Part shown: positions 7,839 through 22,116 of the stretch, one piece after another
Layout: each line of letters begins with the position of its first letter
Position numbering within the stretch: the stretch's first letter is position 1
NCBI RefSeq assembly: GCF_004346225.1
Contig: NZ_SMAJ01000010.1
Location: 1 to 64,000 of the forward strand
DNA length: 64,000 nucleotides
Origin: Paralcaligenes ureilyticus
GTDB lineage: Bacteria; Pseudomonadota; Gammaproteobacteria; Burkholderiales; Burkholderiaceae_B
Direction: 5' to 3'
Made by a program: the position numbers and the translations under genes
Notes under the pieces: generated by a model
The model's database searches: none
Told to the model about the DNA's origin: nothing
What the model saw: the letters and a program-made list of their open reading frames with translations, nothing else

Positions 7839-9361
7839 TGGATTCCCGCAGCTTCCCCGAACTGCTGGCGCAACTGGCACGCAAGCACCCTGAAAAGCCC
7901 TATTTCATTTCCACGGATAACGGGCAGGCCTTGTCCTACGGGCAGCTTCACCAGCTATGCAGGAAGCTGGGCGAGCAACTTTCTTCGCTGGGCTTCAAAC
8001 AAGGCGACAAAGTGTCCGTCTATATGCCCAACAGCGAGCGCACCGCCGTGCTCTTGCTGAGCATCATGGCCCGCGGCCTGGTTGCCAACCCGATCAACCT
8101 GCTGTGCCAGGTATCGCAGTTGCGCCATATTCTGCGGCACTCCGACACCCGGCTGATCTTCACGACAAACGAACTGGCCGGCGTCTTGCTGCCCCTATTG
8201 GCGGAAATCGATCGCCCCATTCAATTGGTGCTGGTCGATCCGCGTAGCCGCGAATTGCCCGTTTTTGCGGACAACGCTTTGACTGTCGACGATTCTGGCA
8301 CCCCAGCACCCGTTACCCCGGATATGGACGCCTTGCTGATGTACACCTCCGGCACGACCGGCGTGCCCAAAGGCGTGCTCCTGACACAGGAAAATCTACT
8401 GGAAAACGCCCGAAATATCGTTCGCGAACATCGGCTCACGGCATCCGACCGGGTTTTGGGGTCTTTGCCGCTCTATCACATCAACGGCCTGGTGGTGACC
8501 ATTATTGCGCCCCTGATCCACGAAGGCTCGGTGGCGATGACGGCGCGCTTCTCGGCGGCCAACTTCTGGCGGGACGCCAGCCGCTATCAGTGCACCTGGA
8601 TCAACGTGGTTCCAACCATTATTGCGTATCTGCTCAATGACCAGACGGACTGCTCCACCCTCGATTTAAGCCGCCTGCGCTTTTGCCGTTCCGCGTCATC
8701 GGCTCTGCCGCCCGAACGACACAGGGACTTTGAAAAGCGGTTCGGAATCGGGATTATCGAAACCATGGGCCTGACGGAGACCGCCGCACCGTCCTTCAGC
8801 AATCCGTATCCCGCCGATGAAAGGCAAATAGGCAGCGTAGGAAAACCCTCGGGCACACAGGCCAAGGTGGTCGACGATCAAAACCACCAGGTGAAAAACG
8901 GCGAGCACGGCGAAATCATCCTGACCGGAAAAAATGTCATGCACGGCTACTACAAAGATCCCGTCAAGACAAAAGAAGCGTTTACACAAGATGGATGGTT
9001 GCGCACAGGCGATATCGGCTACCAGGATGACCGCGGTTTTTTCTACGTTACCGGCCGCGCCAAAGAACTGATTATCAAAGGCGGAGAAAACATCGCTCCG
9101 CGCGAAATCGACGAGGCCGTCATCAAGCATCCATGCGTGCTGGACGCCGCATCGGTCGGGGCGCCGCATCCCGACTACGGGCAGGACATCGCGGTGTATC
9201 TGGTGCTGCGCGAAAACACGACCTTCGACGAGCAGGATATGCGTCGGCATTGCCTCAAAGAGCTGGGTCAATACAAATCGCCCAGCAAATATGTCGTGGT
9301 CCAGGAACTGCCGCGCGGCCCGTCAGGCAAGGTACAGCGCCTGAAACTGCTCGATCTGTAG
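7835..9361 (+). CDS. sauT: AMP-forming acyl-CoA ligase, probable sulfoacetate-CoA ligase
   Basis: This is a 508-residue ANL-superfamily enzyme: acid plus ATP plus CoA to acyl-CoA, AMP and PPi. The P-loop MYTSGTTGVPKG lies near residues 169-180. GLTETAA marks the A5 motif, WLRTGDIGYQDD the A7 hinge region, GRAKELIIKGGENI the A8 motif, and the C-terminal catalytic Lys is in GPSGKVQR. The start overlaps the stop of the dehydrogenase gene (ATGATG at 7835-7840, either ATG possible), so the two are translationally coupled. Sulfoacetate is proposed from this pairing. The adenylation fold alone would equally fit other short acids. No sulfoacetaldehyde acetyltransferase (xsc) is in the window. Confidence 0.65.
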   Translation: MMDSRSFPELLAQLARKHPEKPYFISTDNGQALSYGQLHQLCRKLGEQLSSLGFKQGDKVSVYMPNSERTAVLLLSIMARGLVANPINLLCQVSQLRHILRHSDTRLIFTTNELAGVLLPLLAEIDRPIQLVLVDPRSRELPVFADNALTVDDSGTPAPVTPDMDALLMYTSGTTGVPKGVLLTQENLLENARNIVREHRLTASDRVLGSLPLYHINGLVVTIIAPLIHEGSVAMTARFSAANFWRDASRYQCTWINVVPTIIAYLLNDQTDCSTLDLSRLRFCRSASSALPPERHRDFEKRFGIGIIETMGLTETAAPSFSNPYPADERQIGSVGKPSGTQAKVVDDQNHQVKNGEHGEIILTGKNVMHGYYKDPVKTKEAFTQDGWLRTGDIGYQDDRGFFYVTGRAKELIIKGGENIAPREIDEAVIKHPCVLDAASVGAPHPDYGQDIAVYLVLRENTTFDEQDMRRHCLKELGQYKSPSKYVVVQELPRGPSGKVQRLKLLDL

Positions 9362-9528
9362 GCAAATCCTTTCAGACCACAAACAGCCACTCCCCACCCT
9401 TCACACTGTCCGCCGCCCTGTTGGATGTGGGTGCTCTCGCGGCTTTGTTCATCAATCCGAATCAGACCGTAGAGACACCGTAGCCATGCATTAAAATAGA
9501 CGTCCTGTCTCTCGTCGGCCCTGACTTT

Positions 9529-10053
9529 ATGCCACATAAACCCGATTCCACACCGTGCTTCACCCCCGACGAACTCGACCTTCTGGGGCGCACCGCCGAC
9601 GCACTCAGCGCCTACATGGGCAAGGCCGTCCTGGCCGAAGTCATGGATGCCGAAGAAACAGGCTTCGAATGGGTACTGTTCGGCGCGCCGCTGGACGCCA
9701 AAGACGAGGCGGAAGACCTCGTCACCGTTCAAATAGGAGGCGCGGGCGCGCGGCTGCTGGGCAACAAAGGCGGCCTGGACATCGGCAGCGACGAGGTCTT
9801 CGACTGCGAATACCTCTGGGCGATACAACTATCCACGCTGGAAGGCGTGCGCTTCATCAAGGTCGACCAGCAAGGCGACGAAATCGCCTGGACGGACGAC
9901 CTGCGCGAAATACTGCCCTTCCACTTAAGCGATGAACCTGTGCCGAACGACGGCGATGGCGACGAACCTGAAGACGATGACGAGGATGACCCTAACGGCG
10001 ATGAAGGTGATGCCGAAGATTACCCGCCTGGCCCGTCGCGGCGGCTGCATTGA
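9529..10053 (+). CDS. conserved-type protein of unknown function with a highly acidic tail
   Basis: I do not recognise this 174-residue protein. Residues 1-135 look like a compact soluble domain rich in Asp, Glu and Leu, with no membrane segment or signal. Residues 136-168 are low-complexity acid (runs such as DDDEDDP), ending in PSRRLH. No ribosome-binding site is obvious before the ATG, though the frame is open throughout and shows normal GC3 bias for this genome. It is a single gene flanked downstream by REP-like repeats. The acidic tail could bind metal ions or basic proteins; that is speculation. Confidence 0.7.
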   Translation: MPHKPDSTPCFTPDELDLLGRTADALSAYMGKAVLAEVMDAEETGFEWVLFGAPLDAKDEAEDLVTVQIGGAGARLLGNKGGLDIGSDEVFDCEYLWAIQLSTLEGVRFIKVDQQGDEIAWTDDLREILPFHLSDEPVPNDGDGDEPEDDDEDDPNGDEGDAEDYPPGPSRRLH

Positions 10054-10077
10054 CCGGATAGCAGCCCATTCACGGAT

Positions 10078-10212
10078 GGCACCCACAAGGGGTGCCGCTA
10101 CAAATACCTGCCGGCTGCTCATGTAGTGGCAGCCCTTGTGGCTGCCAAAACCGTTAAGAGCCGAGAGGCATTTATAAAACGACGCCATGCCACCCACAAG
10201 GGGTGGCGCTAC
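10078..10212. repeat. REP-like doublet plus single (copies 6-8)
   Basis: A plus copy (10078-10102, GGCACCC stem) faces a minus copy (10122-10146, GGCAGCC stem, tail altered to GTAGTG). A plus copy with stem GCCACCC/GGGTGGC follows at 10189-10212. Confidence 0.85.
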
Positions 10213-10299
10213 TTAACGACGAACATCGCCCACGACGCAGGGCAAGAAGGTTTATGCGGCGTAGGGCGGTATATCAAAAGAATGCCGCCTTCAGCGAAT

Positions 10300-10323
10300 G
10301 CCACCCACAAGGGGTGGCGCTAC
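10300..10323 (+). repeat. REP-like hairpin (copy 9) with duplicated flank
   Basis: Stem GCCACCC/GGGTGGC, loop ACAAG, ending 7 bases before the stop of the minus-strand glycosyltransferase gene. The 19 bases on its left (10281-10299, through CCTTCAGCGAAT) recur with one difference beside the copy at 62471-62495, so the duplicated unit is longer than the hairpin itself. Confidence 0.85.
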
Positions 10324-10330
10324 GGGGCTC

Positions 10331-11287
10331 CTACGAACGCCCCCGAAACCGATCGCGGCCATACAACAGCACCCCCACGGGCCACATCGCCACGACCAGC
10401 AGGCGCGAACCCAGCCCCGTCAGCGGACGATCCGCCGGCAGCGCCTGCCCCGCCCGCCTCATATGCATCGCAAAACGCGTATAACGCGCGCCCGCACTGA
10501 AAAACATCTGCGGCTGATAACGGAACCAGGGCAAACACTTCTCGACCGTATCGTAAGCCAACAGCCAAAGCCCCTGCGCGTGTTGCTGGCTGCTGCGGCC
10601 CTCGGCCGACAGCGAATCGGCGCTATCGTAATAAACCCGGAAAACCTGATTGACGAAACGCGTCACATAACCCGCCCGCGCCATCGCGCGCCACACCAGG
10701 CTCTCAGGCACGAAACCCGGAATATCTTCCGGAAACGGGAATTGGCGCAGCACCTCGGTCCGCATGCAACCGAACTTTTCACCCTTGACGCGATACTTGA
10801 ACGTCATATCGAGCGTCGTCGTATCCACGACATCATCAGGAAACATATCGCCCACAATGCGCCCGTCCGGTCGCGCGCACAAGCCCGTAATGGCGACAAA
10901 GCGCGAGCGATCTTCGGACGGTATCCCCGACCAAACCCCCGCCATGGTGTCCAGCGCGTTGATATCCAGGCTGTCGTCGCTATCCAATGCAACAATTAGC
11001 TCGCCATTAGCCTGCCGAACACCGTGATTGAACGCGGACTTCTTGTGCTGATTGGCCTGCCAGACATAACGGATCGGAAAACTGGCTTCTTGCTGCCACC
11101 CCTGCACCAGCTCGCGTGTGCCATCGGTCGACCCATCGTCGACCACCAGCCATTCAAAATCCTGAAAGGATTGCTCGCGCAGCGACGCGTAAACGCGAGC
11201 CAGCGTATTGGCCCGGTTATAGGTCGGTGTGAGTACGGTGAAAAGATGGCGCCAGGGGCTGAATGACATACATGGCACCATAGTCAT
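10331..11287 (-). CDS. family 2 glycosyltransferase
   Basis: The 318-residue protein has a GT-A fold domain at about residues 15-230 of the kind that transfers sugars from nucleotide-sugars to polysaccharide or lipid acceptors. FTVLTPTYNRANTL opens the nucleotide-binding region, VVDDGSTDGT follows, and ALDSDDS is the metal-binding DxD-type motif. There are no clear membrane helices. The gene stands alone rather than in a polysaccharide cluster, so its acceptor cannot be guessed. Three in-frame ATGs (11287, 11281, 11269) occur and none has a good ribosome-binding site, so the start is uncertain; A/T-rich DNA just upstream may hold a promoter close to the start. Confidence 0.85.
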   Translation of the reverse strand: MTMVPCMSFSPWRHLFTVLTPTYNRANTLARVYASLREQSFQDFEWLVVDDGSTDGTRELVQGWQQEASFPIRYVWQANQHKKSAFNHGVRQANGELIVALDSDDSLDINALDTMAGVWSGIPSEDRSRFVAITGLCARPDGRIVGDMFPDDVVDTTTLDMTFKYRVKGEKFGCMRTEVLRQFPFPEDIPGFVPESLVWRAMARAGYVTRFVNQVFRVYYDSADSLSAEGRSSQQHAQGLWLLAYDTVEKCLPWFRYQPQMFFSAGARYTRFAMHMRRAGQALPADRPLTGLGSRLLVVAMWPVGVLLYGRDRFRGRS

Positions 11288-11393
11288 ATAATCAATCTAC
11301 TGTATAAAAAAACAGCTCATCGATTATGAAATGCTACGAACCCTTCAATTTCGGTTCAAGTCCGCGGCCATCCGCTGGCCGTCATGAACGCGA

Positions 11394-11522
11394 TTACGCG
11401 CGCTTGACTTTTTCCAGCATTTTGAACACGCCCTTGGGGGCTTTTACGAAAAGACGCTTGAACGCCTTGCCCAAACAACGGCGCTCGAGCGTGTTGCGAC
11501 GGGTACGTTTGACTTCTGCCAT
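11394..11522 (-). CDS. small basic protein of 42 residues
   Basis: A short frame encodes 42 residues beginning MAEVKRTRRNTL and ending MLEKVKRA, about a third Lys/Arg. GGAG lies 8-11 bases before the ATG at 11522, which makes it more credible than the longer open frame that contains it. It is not ribosomal protein S21 or L36 by sequence. The high positive charge suggests nucleic-acid or ribosome binding, but I do not recognise a family. It is divergent from the double UvrA gene, with 211 bases between the starts. Confidence 0.55.
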   Translation of the reverse strand: MAEVKRTRRNTLERRCLGKAFKRLFVKAPKGVFKMLEKVKRA

Positions 11523-11733
11523 GATGATCTCCGACCTTTGCATAAGAGGTTGCAGTACAGGGGGCTGCAAAGCAAGCAAACCCGCCAATAATGCCACAGT
11601 GATTAAACGCACTAGAATGATGAATAGGGCGTTCACGTTTATTGAATTAACCTGCAATTTTACCTGAATATTACTTTTTTGCTTAGAGCCCCTCAGGCCA
11701 AAGCCACACCAGAAAGAATCGCGACCCACCCCC

Positions 11734-17438
<5,705 letters not shown>

Positions 17439-17439
<1 letters not shown>

Positions 17440-18608
17440 TGCTCTGCCGCTTTGAAAATCGCCTGTCGGGGCAGGCAATTGAACTGCTTGATTTTGTCGA
17501 GCGCATCGAAGCGTGTTCGGCGGCCGAACTGCCTGCGGCTTTCGAACAGATTTCAGCGGCACAGCAAAAAGGCTGCTGGGTAGCCCTGCTGCTGAATTAC
17601 GAACTGGGCGAGTGGCTGGATCCGGCCTGCCTATCGCCCGTCCCGGCCCAACTCGCGAGCCTGGCCGCCATCGGGCGCAAGACGCCCCGTCTCACAGCCC
17701 TGGTTTACCGGCAAGCCAACCGTGAGCCGGTGTGGGATGCGCCCTCAAACAGCGAACCGATCCAGCTTGAGTCGCGCCCCCTGATCGCGAAAACCGATTA
17801 CCTGAAAAACATCGACATCCTGCAAGCCTGCATACGCCGCGGCGAACTCTACCAGGCCAACTACACGTTCCCGATACAACTGCGCACCCAGGCTGCGTTG
17901 CGCGACCTGTACCGAACCATTGCCGCGCAGCACCCTACGGCCCACGCCGCCTATATCGAGGATGACGAACGCAGTATTTTGTCGTTTTCCCCCGAGCTGT
18001 TCGTTGCCCGCCAAGGCGCCACCCTGACCGTGCGCCCCATGAAAGGCACCGCGCCGCGCCATGGCGATCCAGCGCTGGATCAACGCAGCGGACAAGCGCT
18101 TTTACACAGCGAAAAAAATCGCGCCGAAAACCTGATGATCGTGGATTTATTAAGAAACGATCTCGGACGGCTGGCCATACCAGGCTCGGTCAAGGTCGAG
18201 GCGCTCTTTACACTGGAACGCTACCCCTCCGTCTGGACCTTGACCTCGACCATTACGGCGCAGGCCCCGAACAAAAGCCTGGAAGATATCCTGCGGGCAC
18301 TCTTCCCCTGCGGGTCCATCACCGGAGCTCCCAAAATCGCCGCTATGAAAAAAATCCAGACCCTGGAAACCTCACCGCGCGGCATCTATTGCGGCAGCCT
18401 GGGGTGGCTGGCCCCCAACGGCGACCTATCCCTCAATGTCGCCATTCGAACCATGGAAATGCCGGCGTCCGGGCCAGGCCTGTTTGGCATAGGCGGGGGC
18501 ATCGTCCACGACTCCGATCCCGAACTCGAATGGGAAGAGTGCCTGTGGAAAGCACGGATTCTGCGGCTGGGCTCGGCCTCTTCATGGTTGGGAGAATCTT
18601 TGTCATGA
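17439..18608 (+). CDS. pabB: aminodeoxychorismate synthase component I
   Basis: PabB converts chorismate plus ammonia (from PabA) to 4-amino-4-deoxychorismate for folate synthesis. The 389-residue protein has the chorismate-binding fold. RPMKGTAPR corresponds to the PIKGT motif whose Lys marks PabB, whereas anthranilate synthase has Ala there. Further motifs are ENLMIVDLLRNDLGR, ALFPCGSITGAPK and IRTMEM, and GIGGGIVHDSDPE near the C-terminus. The N-terminal 110 residues are short compared with TrpE. The start overlaps the preceding stop (TGATG at 17437-17441) and the end overlaps pabC, so three genes are coupled. No PabA is seen here. Confidence 0.92.
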
Positions 18609-19240
18609 ATACGCCGATCCAACTTATCGAAACCATGCGCGTCGAGCCCGGCCATCGCTTGCCGCTTCTACCCTGGCACCGGCAACGCCTGCAGCGGTCA
18701 TGCAAGACTCTGGGCTACACCTGGCCTGGCGAAATGCTATTTGCAAGCATCAGCCAACACGTCGAGCGCCTGGATACCCACGTCAGCCATCGCCTGCGTC
18801 TGTTGCTCGGCCCAGACGGGCGCTACCTGCTCGAATCCAGCCAACTTCCCGCCACTTCCCCGCCCGTGCGGATACGCCTGAACCACTCGCCACTGCAGGC
18901 CGACCCACTCTGGCTGCAACACAAAACCACGCGCCGACCCTGGTATGCCGACGCGCAAAGCCTGCTTGCCCAAACTCCCGGCCTGTTCGACATCGTATTC
19001 TGCAACGCACTGGGAGAAATCTGCGAAGGCAGCCGCAGCAATGTGTACGTGCAGGATGCCCACAATGTGTGGCTAACCCCGCCCACCGCCTGCGGTCTGC
19101 TGCCCGGCGTACAGCGCCAGATCCTGCTCGATAGCGGTCAGGCAAGTGAAGCGCGCATTACCTGCGACGACCTGCAAAACGCCAGAGCCATCCGCGTCTC
19201 CAATGCCCTGCGCGGCTGGGTGGATGCTGTTTTGGATTAA
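18605..19240 (+). CDS. pabC: aminotransferase class IV, probable 4-amino-4-deoxychorismate lyase
   Basis: PabC removes pyruvate from aminodeoxychorismate to give p-aminobenzoate. The 211-residue product is shorter than typical PabC (about 270) but has a candidate pyridoxal-phosphate Lys in WLQHKTTRRP. It also has the fold-type IV motif IVFCNALGEICEGSRSNVYV, and TPPTACGLLPGVQR near the C-terminus. The ATG at 18605 overlaps the pabB stop (ATGA). The position directly after pabB is strong evidence for the role. The short N-terminal half is the one oddity, although the domain pattern is intact. Confidence 0.85.
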   Translation: MNTPIQLIETMRVEPGHRLPLLPWHRQRLQRSCKTLGYTWPGEMLFASISQHVERLDTHVSHRLRLLLGPDGRYLLESSQLPATSPPVRIRLNHSPLQADPLWLQHKTTRRPWYADAQSLLAQTPGLFDIVFCNALGEICEGSRSNVYVQDAHNVWLTPPTACGLLPGVQRQILLDSGQASEARITCDDLQNARAIRVSNALRGWVDAVLD

Positions 19241-19593
19241 CGGCGATGCGAGGCCATTCGCCAGATTTCTGATTGCCGAGGTTTTGTGGCACCCACAAGG
19301 GGTGCCGCTACAAATACCAACCGGGAGGTTCTTTAGCGCAGCCGGAAGGTTCTGTAGCGCCACCCCTTGTGGGTGGCAAAACCTTTAACGATTACGACAG
19401 TATCCACAAAACGCACCAGCGATCCCCCAAACATCCACCACACGATGCGGGGCTAGAAGAAGGTTCTAGCGAAGGCCAGGATTTTCTAGTCACGATAGAA
19501 ATAATGCGAAAGGATGGATGCCACCCACAAGGGGTGGCGCTACATGATTCACGAACACGTTTTTAAATCGCATGGCAGCCACAAGGGGTGCCG
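19241..19593. other. 353-base gap between convergent pabC and tcdA
   Basis: It holds four REP-like hairpins, which are listed separately, the last of which runs into the end of tcdA. Between them, the stretch at 19447-19465 (GCGGGGCTAGAAG and GGTTCT) resembles 62405-62422. No open frame here looks coding. Confidence 0.6.
19288..19377. repeat. REP-like doublet (copies 10 and 11)
   Basis: A plus copy at 19288-19312 (GGCACCC stem) faces a minus copy at 19353-19377 (GCCACCC stem). The 40-base spacer carries a partial extra tail (TTTAGCGCAGCC), as though a third unit had decayed. Confidence 0.85.
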
Positions 19594-19598
19594 CTACA
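19520..19598 (+). repeat. two tandem REP-like hairpins (copies 12 and 13), the second overlapping the tcdA stop
   Basis: Copies lie at 19520-19544 (GCCACCC/GGGTGGC) and 19574-19598. The second has arms GGCAGCC and GGGTGCC, a hybrid of two stem types, so its stem has one mismatch. Its GCTACA tail supplies the last Leu codon and the TAG stop (19594-19596) of tcdA on the opposite strand. Confidence 0.85.
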
Positions 19599-20469
19599 GG
19601 CTAGCGCTAAACCGGCCTTCAAGCACATAGTGCATGGCCTCGCTGGCGGCCGCCAGGCCCATCGCCGCCGTCACCGTCACCAACGATCCATAACCCGAAC
19701 ACGACAATCCCTGCAAGCCACCAGGCACCGCCTGCGCGTCGCTGTGCAAACCATCTGCTCCGCCCTCATCGGCACCTCCCCCCGCCTGCTCCATCCACAA
19801 CGTCGGCAGGCGCGCCGGCTGATCGAACCACACAACCCTCACCCCCATCTTCGGAACCCGCCTGCGCGGCTTCCCCGCCTGATCCGAAGCTTTCGGATAA
19901 CCGTGCTGACGCCGCAAACTATTGCGCAACTTGGCCAGCAACGCATCATTCAAGGCCTGCGACAAATCACTGGCGCGCAAGGCCAGCGGATTCGTTTTAC
20001 CACCGGCCCCGCCGCACACCACCAGCGGCATACTCCTATCGCGGGCCTCGAGAACCATCGCAATCTTCGCGCTCACCTGATCGGTACAATCCACCAGGAG
20101 CGTCACATCGCGCGCCAGCAGTTCACCCACGTTTTCCGGCGTCACAAAATCATCGACCTGCCGCACGCGGCAGCCCGGATTGATCCCGGCGATCCGCCGC
20201 GCCATCGCCTCCGTCTTGGCCACGCCCAGCGTATCGGTCAGCGCATGCACCTGGCGATTGATATTGGACTCGGCAACATGATCCAGATCGATGAGCGTCA
20301 AAGCCCCCACGCCCGACCGGGCCAAGGCCTCGGCGCACCATGAACCCACACCGCCTATGCCCGCTACGGCAATATGCGCCGCCTGCAGTCCCGCCGCTCC
20401 AGGCGGGCCGTAAAGGCGCTCAATGCCGCCGAAGCGGCGCTGCGTATCGATGAAAGAGGTGTCCGGCAT
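19594..20469 (-). CDS. tcdA: tRNA threonylcarbamoyladenosine dehydratase (TcdA/CsdL)
   Basis: TcdA is an E1-like ThiF-fold ATPase that cyclises t6A37 in tRNA to ct6A. The 291-residue protein has the nucleotide-binding glycine motif VAGIGGVGSWCAEALARSG at about residues 33-51, the LIDLDHV acidic end of the fold, NINRQVHA, and DCTDQVSAK; the C-terminus is GSLVTVTAAMGLAAASEAM. RRFGGIERLYG near the N-terminus is typical of TcdA. The ATG at 20469 is preferred over an in-frame TTG at 20478. The stop codon lies inside a REP-like repeat, so the last residues may differ from relatives. Confidence 0.92.
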   Translation of the reverse strand: MPDTSFIDTQRRFGGIERLYGPPGAAGLQAAHIAVAGIGGVGSWCAEALARSGVGALTLIDLDHVAESNINRQVHALTDTLGVAKTEAMARRIAGINPGCRVRQVDDFVTPENVGELLARDVTLLVDCTDQVSAKIAMVLEARDRSMPLVVCGGAGGKTNPLALRASDLSQALNDALLAKLRNSLRRQHGYPKASDQAGKPRRRVPKMGVRVVWFDQPARLPTLWMEQAGGGADEGGADGLHSDAQAVPGGLQGLSCSGYGSLVTVTAAMGLAAASEAMHYVLEGRFSASL

Positions 20470-20788
20470 GGGATTCAAGGGAAAGATTCAAAAGAACGGC
20501 CCACTCCGCAGACCGACAGGCAAAAGTGTACACGCCACGCCATGAGCAACCGAATCCGCAAGCGCCGCGACGGCGCGAAATGGCGACACTCAGGTGCTTT
20601 GCAGACGCGCTTGTAGCTCGCCATTGGCAGCCACAAGGGCTGCCGCTACGGAAAGGCACCACCGCTATCGATCCAGGAAGACGCCGGCCTCCATCAATCA
20701 GAAATCAAGAGGCACCGACCGCCATCAACCAGAAAATCAGGACTGGCTTAAAATAAGACCCATTCTCACACTGCCGCAATGCCACATC
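20470..20788. other. 319-base divergent gap between tcdA and the ChaC-like gene
   Basis: It contains one REP-like hairpin (20626-20649) and otherwise no recognisable gene. A shadow frame through the repeat joins in frame to the ChaC-like gene but has no coding character. Both flanking genes must have promoters here. I see no clear -35/-10 pairs. Confidence 0.5.
20626..20649 (+). repeat. REP-like hairpin (copy 14)
   Basis: Single copy with stem GGCAGCC/GGCTGCC, loop ACAAG and tail GCTAC, between the divergent tcdA and ChaC-like genes. Confidence 0.85.
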
Positions 20789-21433
20789 ATGAATAACCCG
20801 GGCGACCCCAAGCTCGCTTCTGTTCGCAGAAGCTTTCGGCTGCTCACCGACTCCGAGCGCCAGGCGTCGCTGGAACGCAGCCTGACCCACTGGGTTCCCG
20901 ATCAGGACATCTGGATATTCGGCTATGGATCCCTGGTGTGGCGCCCCGAATTCAACTTCAGCGAACGCCGCCTGGCCGTCCTCCACGGCTATCACCGCGC
21001 ACTGTGCCTGTGGTCGCGCGTCAATCGCGGCACGCCGGAACAGCCGGGACTGGTCTTCGGCCTGGACCTCGGCGGCTCGTGCAAAGGGATGGCATTCAGA
21101 ATCGCGGCCAGCGAAGTTCCCGAAACGCTCAAAGCCCTATGGAAGCGCGAAATGCCCAGCGGCGCCTACCTGCCAAAGTGGCTGAATTGCCGTACCCGGG
21201 CCGGCCATATCCAGGCACTGGCCTTCATCATGGACCGCCACACCGACGCTTATGTCAACAGCCTGTCCAAAGACCAACTGGTGGCGATCGTGCAGCGTGC
21301 TCACGGACATTACGGCCCCTGCACCGAATACGTGCTCGAGACCGCGCAAGCGCTCAAGCACGCGGGCATTCGCGACCGGAAACTCGAAGCCATGGTGCTG
21401 CACCTGCAAAGCAGCATCGCCCGGAACAGTTAA
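20789..21433 (+). CDS. ChaC-like gamma-glutamylcyclotransferase
   Basis: ChaC-family enzymes cleave glutathione to 5-oxoproline and Cys-Gly. This 214-residue protein has the substrate-binding motif WIFGYGSLVWRP near residues 46-57 (YGSL loop), then LHGYHRALCLWS, GTPEQPGLVFGLD and a catalytic-region Glu in LWKREMPSGAY. The C-terminal LSKDQLVAIVQRAHG is typical of ChaC. It is the first of five same-strand genes (to purU) with short gaps. The ATG at 20789 is chosen because the frame upstream translates REP-repeat DNA. Confidence 0.87.
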   Translation: MNNPGDPKLASVRRSFRLLTDSERQASLERSLTHWVPDQDIWIFGYGSLVWRPEFNFSERRLAVLHGYHRALCLWSRVNRGTPEQPGLVFGLDLGGSCKGMAFRIAASEVPETLKALWKREMPSGAYLPKWLNCRTRAGHIQALAFIMDRHTDAYVNSLSKDQLVAIVQRAHGHYGPCTEYVLETAQALKHAGIRDRKLEAMVLHLQSSIARNS

Positions 21434-21466
21434 ACTCACATCCTGCCCCTTCTTTTATTTACCAAC

Positions 21467-22099
21467 ATGCCCGTCGCCGATATCCGCCAAAGTTACGAAA
21501 AAAATGTGCTGCTCGAGGCATCGCTGGCGGCCACGCCCCTGGAACAGTTCACGCGCTGGTTCAACGAAGCCCTGGCGGCCAAAGTCCTCGAGCCCACCGC
21601 TATGACGCTGGCGACCTGCTCGGCCAAGGGCCGGCCTTCGGCCCGCACGGTACTGCTCAAAGGCTACGACGAGCGCGGCTTCGTGTTTTTTACCAACTAC
21701 GAATCGCGCAAAGGCCACGACCTGGCCGACAACCCCAACGCCTGCCTGCTGTTTTTCTGGCCCGAGCTGGAGCGCCAGGTCAGGCTGGAGGGGAGCATCG
21801 AAAAAGTGTCGGGCCAAGAGTCGGACGCCTATTTCAACAGCCGCCCGCTGGGCTCGCGCATAGGCGCGTGGGTTTCGCCGCAAAGCCAGCCCATCAGCCG
21901 CGCAGAGCTCGAGGCGCGCGACGTGGAATTAACACAATCGCTGGGCGATCATCCCCCACGGCCACCACACTGGGGCGGCTACCGCCTCAAGCCCGATTAT
22001 GTCGAATTCTGGCAAGGGCGCCCCTCGCGCCTGCATGACCGCCTGGCTTTCCGGTTAAACGATCAAGCCCGGTGGGTCAGCACCCGCCTGGCACCGTGA
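21467..22099 (+). CDS. pdxH: pyridoxamine 5'-phosphate oxidase
   Basis: PdxH is an FMN oxidase that makes pyridoxal 5'-phosphate from pyridoxine or pyridoxamine 5'-phosphate. The 210-residue product has family length and motifs: [22 protein letters not shown] (FMN binding), [26 protein letters not shown] and the C-terminal signature [21 protein letters not shown] near the end includes substrate-contact residues. It lies 33 bases after the ChaC-like gene and 17 before the flavin-reductase-like gene. All key residues appear present. Confidence 0.96.
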   Translation: MPVADIRQSYEKNVLLEASLAATPLEQFTRWFNEALAAKVLEPTAMTLATCSAKGRPSARTVLLKGYDERGFVFFTNYESRKGHDLADNPNACLLFFWPELERQVRLEGSIEKVSGQESDAYFNSRPLGSRIGAWVSPQSQPISRAELEARDVELTQSLGDHPPRPPHWGGYRLKPDYVEFWQGRPSRLHDRLAFRLNDQARWVSTRLAP

Positions 22100-22116
22100 C
22101 AGCTCACCTCAACCCG

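Noticed and set aside
10298-10999. A 233-codon plus-strand frame across the glycosyltransferase
   Set aside because: It begins in a REP-like repeat and then runs antisense to the glycosyltransferase, with an Arg/His-rich composition typical of shadow frames.
11352-11363. GGTTCAAGTCC, resembling a tRNA T-loop
   Set aside because: No acceptor stem, anticodon arm or D-arm can be drawn around it. It lies just upstream of the glycosyltransferase start and is a chance match.
11394-11522. The 42-residue basic protein as ribosomal protein S21 or L36
   Set aside because: Residue order does not match either protein; only charge and size are similar.
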